Source of the DNA: Actinomycetes bacterium
GTDB taxonomy: Bacteria > Actinomycetota > Actinomycetes > Actinomycetales > Actinomycetaceae
Direction of reading: 5' to 3'
Assembly: GCA_023426345.1 (NCBI GenBank)
Contig: JAFAAX010000045.1
Span: 1 to 11,317, forward strand
DNA length: 11,317 nt
Part shown: piece by piece, positions 7,030-11,317 of the stretch
Numbering within the stretch: the stretch's first letter is position 1
Layout of the letters: each line of letters starts with the position of its first letter
Notes under the pieces: generated by a model
What the model saw: only the letters and a program-made list of their open reading frames with translations
The model's database searches: none
What the model was told of the DNA's origin: nothing
Program-made: the position numbers and the translations under genes

Positions 7030-7872
7030 ATGAGCTCTTCGAAGAGGCGGCACGACATCGTCGTGAAGATCGGCGTCCTGACCGGTCTCGTCCTCGGCGC
7101 CGCGTTCGCGGTGCTCCCCATCCTGTGGATGGTCCTCTCCTCGTTCAAGCCGAATTCCAAGATCTTCGCCAGTCCGCCCGCGGTCTTCTCCTCGCCCACG
7201 ATCGGCGCCTACTCGGAGATCCTGCACGACCCTGAGAAGATGCGGTTCTTCCTCAACAGCTACCTGGTCGCCGGATCGGTCACGCTGCTGACCGTGGTCG
7301 TCGCGATCCTGGCGGCATTCGCCTTCAGCCGTTACGAGTTCCCCGGAAAGCGCGCGATCAACGTCGTCATCATCTCGATGCAGGCGGTGCCCCCGATCAC
7401 CCTGCTCATCCCGTTCTTCGGCCTGATGGTCAAACTGAAGCTCTACAACACCTACCCGGGCCTGATCCTCACCTACATGGTGCTGACGCTGCCCTACGCG
7501 ATCATCATGTTGACGGGGTACTTCAACACGCTGCCGCGGGAACTCGACGAGGCGGCGAACATGGACGGCACCAGCTCGTTCGGCGCGCTGTGGAGGATCC
7601 TCGTCCCGATCTCCATCCCGGGGATCGTGTCCGTGGCCCTGTACACGTTCATGATCGCCTGGAACGAGTATCTGTTCGCCCTCACACTGACCAAGACGAA
7701 CAACATGAGGACGGTCCCGATCGGCATCCAACTGCTGATGGGACAGCATTCGTATGACTGGAGCCAGATGATGGCGATGTCTGTTCTCGGCTCGATTCCG
7801 GTCGTCATCCTGTTCATATTCTTCCAGCGGTACTTCATCGGAGGCATGACCGCTGGATCCGTCAAGAGCTGA
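7030..7872 (+). CDS. Sugar ABC transporter permease, MalG/UgpE type
   Basis: Second membrane subunit, 280 residues. Helix 1 is GLVLGAAFAVLPILWMVLSSFK, and about six membrane segments follow. The EAA loop is LDEAANMDGTSSFGALWRIL (172-191), and the protein ends with the typical IFFQRYFIGGMTAGSVKS of MalG-like subunits. ATG 7030 lies two bases after the stop codon of the first permease and has only a distant AGAAGG (7011-7016), so translation is probably coupled to the upstream gene. The same frame is open further upstream, where it overlaps the first permease gene in another frame and is not protein-like. Confidence 0.93.
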   Translation: MSSSKRRHDIVVKIGVLTGLVLGAAFAVLPILWMVLSSFKPNSKIFASPPAVFSSPTIGAYSEILHDPEKMRFFLNSYLVAGSVTLLTVVVAILAAFAFSRYEFPGKRAINVVIISMQAVPPITLLIPFFGLMVKLKLYNTYPGLILTYMVLTLPYAIIMLTGYFNTLPRELDEAANMDGTSSFGALWRILVPISIPGIVSVALYTFMIAWNEYLFALTLTKTNNMRTVPIGIQLLMGQHSYDWSQMMAMSVLGSIPVVILFIFFQRYFIGGMTAGSVKS

Positions 7873-7907
7873 TCTTGACGACCCCCCACCAGAGAAAGGC
7901 ACGCCCG

Positions 7908-8768
7908 ATGCTTACTACGGGTTCAGAGCTCCTGAAGGTCGCCGACGAGAACGGATTCGCGGTCCCCGCGTTCAACATCTCCAGCTTCTCGATGCTCAAC
8001 GCGGTGTTCGAGATCTGCGAGGAGAGGAGAGCGCCCCACATCGTCGCGATCCACCCCGATGAGCTCCGGCACATCGGCGTGGACATGCTTCCCGCGATCA
8101 TCCAGAAGGCGCACCGTTCCCCGGTCCCCACGGCGATCCACCTCGATCACGGGGCGACCTACGAGCAGGTCCTGCTCGCCATCCAGTCGGGATTCACGTC
8201 GGTGATGATCGATCGGTCGCTGGATCCGTGGGAGGTCAACGTGGCTGAGACCCGCCGGGTCGTCGAGGCCGCGCACGCCGTGGGGCTGTCCGTGGAGGGG
8301 GAGCTCGGCACGATCGGCAAGACGGACGGGTTCGCGGAGGCCGGAACGGACGACATCGTGTACACCGATCCCGAGGATGCGGTCCGATTCGTCGAGGAGA
8401 CCGGTGTCGACTCACTCGCCGTCGCGATCGGGACCCGGCACGGGCTGTACCCCAGTGACCTGCAGCCCGAGCTCAGGCTCGATCTGCTCAAGGAGATTAA
8501 GGCGCGCGTGGGGATCCCCCTGGTGCTCCACGGCGGATCGAACAATCCCGACACCGAGATCGGCGTGGCGGCGCGGACGGGCATCAACAAGATCAACATC
8601 TCGTCCGACATCAAGGCGGCCTATTTCCGCCGCATGCGCGAGGTCCTCCGGGACCAGGGCCTCCGGGAGCCGAACATGATCGAGCCCGCCTGCGAGGAGT
8701 CGCTGCGCGAATGCGCCGGGCAGAAGATCGACTTGTTCGGAGCGGCCGGCAAGGCGGAGCTGTACTGA
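7908..8768 (+). CDS. Class II ketose-(bis)phosphate aldolase, KbaY/GatY-like
   Basis: Cleaves a phosphorylated ketose to dihydroxyacetone phosphate and an aldehyde using a catalytic metal. The 286 residues equal the length of E. coli KbaY. The catalytic and metal ligands sit where expected: HLDHG with Asp80 and His81, GTRHG with His178, VLHGGS with His208, plus the acidic VEGELGTIG (129-137) of the active site. The phosphate-binding parts differ from textbook members (GGSNNPDTEI at 209-218 and INKINISSD at 226-234). The C-terminal IDLFGAAGKAE also resembles E. coli YdjI, an aldolase for an unusual higher sugar acid, so this is not a housekeeping fructose-bisphosphate aldolase. ATG 7908 follows GAGAAAGG (7892-7899); an in-frame TTG at 7875 is less likely. 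The gap to the permease gene is 35 bases. Confidence 0.88.
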   Translation: MLTTGSELLKVADENGFAVPAFNISSFSMLNAVFEICEERRAPHIVAIHPDELRHIGVDMLPAIIQKAHRSPVPTAIHLDHGATYEQVLLAIQSGFTSVMIDRSLDPWEVNVAETRRVVEAAHAVGLSVEGELGTIGKTDGFAEAGTDDIVYTDPEDAVRFVEETGVDSLAVAIGTRHGLYPSDLQPELRLDLLKEIKARVGIPLVLHGGSNNPDTEIGVAARTGINKINISSDIKAAYFRRMREVLRDQGLREPNMIEPACEESLRECAGQKIDLFGAAGKAELY

Positions 8769-8798
8769 ACGCCGGCGTCGCGAGGATCTGACACGGAT

Positions 8799-10013
8799 AT
8801 GGGCATGGGCAGGCACCTCGTGCTGGGACTGGGTGGCACGGTGGACCACGAGCTCTGGTGGGAGCCGACCATCGTGCAGGGGTTGGTGGACTCGTGGGGC
8901 GTCTCCTCGGCGGACCTCGAGCACGGAGAGTCGCTCACCACCCGGCGCGACGCGCTGGTCGCCCTGGTGCGCTTCATCGCGCACGGCAGCGGAGGCGAGC
9001 GGTACGTCGCGGATCGGGAGGAGCTCCTCGCCTTCTCGGCGGGCTTCCGTCACACCGTGACGTTGGGGGGAACGCCCGTCAGGGCGGCGATCTGCCTGGC
9101 GAGGACCGGGTTCTCCTCGACGGTCCACTTGACGTCCACCTCGGAGGAGGTCCGCCGGCTCCTCCCGCGCGAGGTGTCTGCCGTGTCCAGTGCCCAGCGC
9201 GACTCGGTCGATCCGCACGTCATCGTGCAGTATCCGGAGGGTGCGGGCGTGCGGCTCGTCGATGGCGCGGAGGTGCGTTCGCGCCGGCCGAACCGGGTGA
9301 TCCTGGTCAACGACGAACCGAACGAGTTGATGCGGCTCAGCCCGGATCTCCGTGCGGAGCTCGCTCAGGCGAGCGCGTTCCTCATCTCCGGCTTCAACAC
9401 GATGAAGAGCGCTTCTCTGCTGGAGGATCGGTTGAACGAGTTGCGGGAGATGATGGGCGCGCTGCCCGCGGGGACCCCGGTCGTCTACGAGGACGCGGGA
9501 TTCCACGATCCCCGCCTGAGGGCGGTCATCCTGGAGGCGATGCCGTGCCTCGCGGCCGTTCACTCGATGAACGAGGACGAAGCGCAGGAGTACCTCGGTC
9601 GTGACGTCGATCTTGAGGACGCGGAGTCCGTGGCGGCGATGATGCGGGATCTCTGCGGCCTCATCGGCTCGGCGACCGTCGTCGTGCACACCGCGCGTTT
9701 CGCGGCCGTCGCCGGTGCGGACGCCGCGCACCTCCGGGCGGCCGCCGAGCAGGGGTGCGCGATGGCGGGGACGCGGTTCGCCGTCGGGGACTCGATGACC
9801 GTGGCGGACCTCGCCCGCGTGACCGCGGGTCCGCGGGACCCGATCGGATGCGCTCTGGCCGCCGCCCCCGCCGTCCAGCGGTCGGGCGTCCTCATCGCGC
9901 CGAGCTTCGACGTGCGGACGGCCGCTCCGACGACGATCGGGCTGGGCGACTCGTTCGTCGGGGGCGTCATGAGGGCGCTGGCCGAGTCCGGGCGCCCGGC
10001 CCCTCAGCGATAG
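8799..10013 (+). CDS. ADP-dependent phosphofructokinase/glucokinase-family sugar kinase
   Basis: Phosphorylates a sugar, in this context probably the ketose made by the isomerase and cleaved by the aldolase. The 404 residues have the order of motifs of the ADP-PFK/GK family within the ribokinase fold: an opening VLGLGGTVDHE strand, the substrate loop TLGGTPVRAAICLA (88-101), LISGFNTM (195-202), VYEDAGFHDP (229-238), the NxxE metal motif MNEDE (257-261) and the C-terminal TTIGLGDSFVGG (378-389) with catalytic-base candidate Asp384. Characterised members use ADP as donor and are best known from archaea and animals. Donor use here is untested. ATG 8799 is followed by a second ATG at 8805, with GAGGA at 8782-8786. 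The gene is the last of the rightward operon, 30 bases after the aldolase. Its final codons overlap the toxin relic on the other strand. Confidence 0.82.
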   Translation: MGMGRHLVLGLGGTVDHELWWEPTIVQGLVDSWGVSSADLEHGESLTTRRDALVALVRFIAHGSGGERYVADREELLAFSAGFRHTVTLGGTPVRAAICLARTGFSSTVHLTSTSEEVRRLLPREVSAVSSAQRDSVDPHVIVQYPEGAGVRLVDGAEVRSRRPNRVILVNDEPNELMRLSPDLRAELAQASAFLISGFNTMKSASLLEDRLNELREMMGALPAGTPVVYEDAGFHDPRLRAVILEAMPCLAAVHSMNEDEAQEYLGRDVDLEDAESVAAMMRDLCGLIGSATVVVHTARFAAVAGADAAHLRAAAEQGCAMAGTRFAVGDSMTVADLARVTAGPRDPIGCALAAAPAVQRSGVLIAPSFDVRTAAPTTIGLGDSFVGGVMRALAESGRPAPQR

Positions 10014-10111
10014 ACGCTTTGCCGATTTCCCAGAGTGACGACGACGATCAGGAGGACATCGTCCTCGACCGTGTAGAGGATGCGATAGTCCCCCACACGG
10101 ACCCAAAGGCC
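10004..10111 (-). pseudogene. RelE/ParE-type toxin remnant, C-terminal part
   Basis: Read on the minus strand, this interval encodes GLWVRVGDYRILYTVEDD followed by VLLIVVVTLGNRQSVYR and a TGA at 10006-10004. The order Leu-Trp, Arg-Val-Gly-Asp-Tyr-Arg, Tyr, Val-hydrophobic strand, Gly-Asn/His-Arg, Val-Tyr-Arg is the hallmark C-terminal half of RelE/ParE ribonuclease toxins, including the conserved Arg and the terminal Tyr. Upstream codons lose all resemblance, and no start, N-terminal helices or antitoxin gene are present. About half the toxin is therefore missing. The stop codon lies inside the last codons of the convergent kinase gene (stop 10011-10013). Confidence 0.7.
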
Positions 10112-10126
10112 TGGACGACTCCATGC

Positions 10127-10157
10127 GGGCCGCCCTCGTGACCGGGGCCGCCCTCGT
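10127..10157. repeat. 13-bp direct repeat at the relic/membrane-gene junction
   Basis: GGGCCGCCCTCGT occurs at 10127-10139 and again at 10145-10157, an 18-base period. It lies in the short gap between the toxin relic and the 3' end of the membrane-protein gene, where homology to both ends. It may be a slippage duplication or a rearrangement scar. Confidence 0.5.
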
Positions 10158-10165
10158 CGGCGCCC

Positions 10166-10948
10166 TCACGCCCACCCGAACGCGGGCGGGAACGCGAGCG
10201 CGACCACCAGGGCCCACACGCCGAATGCCGGAAGCGCCAGACTCTGCCAGCGCTCGAGCCCGCGGGCCGAGGCCCTCCCGGCGCACAGGCGCCCGTACTG
10301 CCAGGCGGAGCCGGTCAGGTGGGCGAGCAGCAGCAGGTTGCACCCGAGCCCCGCGATCTTGTTCGGCGTGGCGCCCCAGGTGAGCAGGCGCCCCGCCATC
10401 GCCCACAGCATGACGAGGTCGACGAGGATCGCCGCGGCGACCAGGACCAATTGCATCCAGTCGAGCGCCCGGACACGGCGTTCGCGGGAGGGGCGCGCGG
10501 ACACCGTGAACAGCACGATCGCGGCGACGGCCACCAGGACTCCGTCGATGATGACCAGCGTGTCCCGGTCCATGCCGACCGGGCCGCCGGTCAGGCCGGC
10601 GACGACGAGGAACGCGAGCAGCACCGCCGTCAGCAAAGGGGTGAAGACGGCCGTGAGCACGGGAGCCATGTTCTCGACCACGGACTTCTTGCGTTCGACC
10701 AGCCACGCGCACACCAGCACCGCACCGGCCGCGCCCACGGGCACGACCCAGCCGATGACCTGGTCGATCGCGCCCGCCGGGACGTCGGTGACGCCGAAGA
10801 CCGCGGCGAGGATGGCGACGAGCAGCCCGCCGCACAGGGCGATGAGCACGTAGTAGACGACGGCCTCCCCGAAGTGGCCACGTGGAGGACACACATAAGA
10901 CAAACGCCCGCACGGTGCTACCAACACCTGCGGGCCAGACCAGGACAT
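10166..10948 (-). CDS. Integral membrane protein of unknown function, possibly N-terminally truncated
   Basis: 260 residues from ATG 10948, with about seven membrane segments at roughly 29-51, 62-84, 93-118, 129-150, 164-185, 195-214 and 235-256. A basic cytoplasmic loop (SARPSRERRVR, 150-160) and the segment WGATPNKIAGLGCNLLLLAH (191-210) are the most distinctive parts. I do not know the function. The latter resembles the end of larger multi-pass proteins of the DUF4153 kind, which I recall only loosely. The first 25 or so residues are not membrane-like and look unrelated to the rest, and the start lies only 14 bases from the start of the divergent small gene. I therefore suspect a 5'-truncated gene whose original N-terminal half is lost. 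A GAGGA stands six bases before ATG 10948, so expression from there is not excluded. Confidence 0.55.
   Translation of the reverse strand: MSWSGPQVLVAPCGRLSYVCPPRGHFGEAVVYYVLIALCGGLLVAILAAVFGVTDVPAGAIDQVIGWVVPVGAAGAVLVCAWLVERKKSVVENMAPVLTAVFTPLLTAVLLAFLVVAGLTGGPVGMDRDTLVIIDGVLVAVAAIVLFTVSARPSRERRVRALDWMQLVLVAAAILVDLVMLWAMAGRLLTWGATPNKIAGLGCNLLLLAHLTGSAWQYGRLCAGRASARGLERWQSLALPAFGVWALVVALAFPPAFGWA
10906..10935. promoter_or_regulatory. Strong imperfect hairpin upstream of the small-gene pair
   Basis: GCCCGCA (10906-10912) pairs with TGCGGGC (10929-10935), and inside it GGTG (10914-10917) pairs with CACC (10925-10928). This gives 11 pairs, one bulged C and a 7-base loop. It lies 27 bases before the ATG at 10963. 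It could be a leader structure, an operator or a terminator lacking a U-tract. A second small inverted repeat, AGGAC/GTCCT at 10942-10958, encloses the GGAGG ribosome-binding site. Confidence 0.5.
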
Positions 10949-10962
10949 TGGAGGTCCTCGTC

Positions 10963-11232
10963 ATGCATCAGCCTACCGCTCCAGCCCCGCGTGTCGACAT
11001 CTGGCACGCGCCCGAGATCCCGCTTTCCGAGAACCTGCCCCTCCTGCCCCGGCGTGGCCGCTGGGAGTGGAGGGACAGGCAGATCCGCACGGCCTGCGAC
11101 GCCGACCGGTCCACGCTGACCGATGGAGCGTCGCGGCCCGTGTCCCTCCGCCACCTGCTCATCGAGGACGAGGGCGAGCCGTTGAGCCCGGAGACCCTCG
11201 GCCTGGCCCGCGCGCTGGGAGTCCTCCAGTGA
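10963..11232 (+). CDS. Hypothetical small protein, first of an overlapping pair
   Basis: 89 residues starting at ATG 10963, with GGAGG at 10950-10954 eight bases upstream. The protein is hydrophilic with no membrane segment or signal peptide. It has a Pro-rich start, a central aromatic and basic stretch (RRGRWEWRDRQIR, residues 30-42) and an acidic C-terminal half ending in a predicted helix (SPETLGLARALGVLQ, 75-89). I do not recognise the family and see no metal-binding or catalytic motif. Its stop codon overlaps the start of the next gene, so the two are likely translated together and may act as a pair. The frame is open upstream to 10882, but the hairpin and ribosome-binding site favour 10963. 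Confidence 0.6.
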   Translation: MHQPTAPAPRVDIWHAPEIPLSENLPLLPRRGRWEWRDRQIRTACDADRSTLTDGASRPVSLRHLLIEDEGEPLSPETLGLARALGVLQ

Positions 11233-11317
11233 GCGTCTACCTCGGCCCCGTGATCCGCGTGTATCGTCCCCGCGACCTGGCCGCCTGCCTTGAGCGCGGC
11301 GTCATCTTCCGTCAGAC
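11229..11317 (+). CDS. Hypothetical protein, 3' partial, overlaps the preceding gene
   Basis: A frame opens at GTG 11229, overlapping the stop of the preceding gene by four bases (GTGA), and stays open to the window end. The 29 visible residues begin MSVYLGPVIRVYRPRDLAAC and continue LERGVIFRQ. This is plausible protein sequence with a hydrophobic first strand and a helix. I do not recognise it, and too little is present to assign a family. The GTGA overlap is the usual sign of translational coupling and is the main support for the start. Confidence 0.55.
   Translation, partial: MSVYLGPVIRVYRPRDLAACLERGVIFRQ

Noticed and set aside
7875..7907. TTG 7875 as aldolase start
   Set aside because: ATG 7908 has a well-placed GAGAAAGG and gives a protein of exactly KbaY length. 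The TTG extension has no family match.
8412..10964. Very long minus-strand open frame (850 codons) opposite aldolase and kinase
   Set aside because: The translation is Arg/Gly/Pro-rich and featureless, and it runs across several supported genes in other frames.
1..11317. CRISPR array, tRNA, rRNA or insertion sequence
   Set aside because: No regularly spaced repeats, cloverleaf-like segments, transposase-like frames or long terminal inverted repeats were seen on either strand.

Overview
The window comes from a high-GC Gram-positive bacterium, most likely an actinobacterium. The signs are strong G/C bias at third codon positions, lipoprotein signal peptides, a sugar ABC importer without its own ATPase gene, and two genes whose GTG start sits 6-7 bases after a -10-like hexamer (leaderless pattern). 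I cannot name the genus.

Layout. (1) 2-1663: a secreted or lipid-anchored S33-type alpha/beta hydrolase (tripeptidyl-aminopeptidase-like), whose 5' end lies outside the window. (2) 1664-2042: non-coding, G/T-rich on the plus strand. (3) 2043-2338: a toxin-antitoxin relic, made of an intact Phd/VapB-type antitoxin followed by only the C-terminal tail of a PIN/VapC toxin. (4) 2493-10013: the core of the window, a sugar-catabolic locus with two divergent arms around 4547-4721. Leftward run a DeoR-family regulator and a YihS-type aldose-ketose isomerase. Rightward run a sugar-binding lipoprotein, two CUT1 ABC permeases, a class II (KbaY/GatY-like) ketose-phosphate aldolase and an ADP-dependent phosphofructokinase/glucokinase-family sugar kinase. 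(5) 10004-10111: the C-terminal remnant of a RelE/ParE toxin on the minus strand, abutting the kinase. (6) 10166-10948: an integral membrane protein on the minus strand, possibly missing its N-terminal half. (7) 10963-11317: two small genes with overlapping stop and start, not recognised; the second runs off the end.

How the genes fit together. The importer would bring in a free monosaccharide or small glycoside, the isomerase would convert aldose to ketose, the kinase would phosphorylate it, and the aldolase would split it to dihydroxyacetone phosphate plus an aldehyde. Isomerase, single kinase, aldolase and DeoR regulator is the same logic as the sulfoquinovose (sulfo-EMP) pathway of E. coli (YihS, YihV, YihT, CsqR/YihW). 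Here the kinase and aldolase come from unrelated families. The substrate is not proven: sulfoquinovose, another hexose modified at C6, or mannose-type aldoses all fit. No sulfoquinovosidase or sulfolactaldehyde reductase/dehydrogenase is in view.

The locus is bracketed by relics of two toxin-antitoxin systems, which suggests that its borders have been rearranged.
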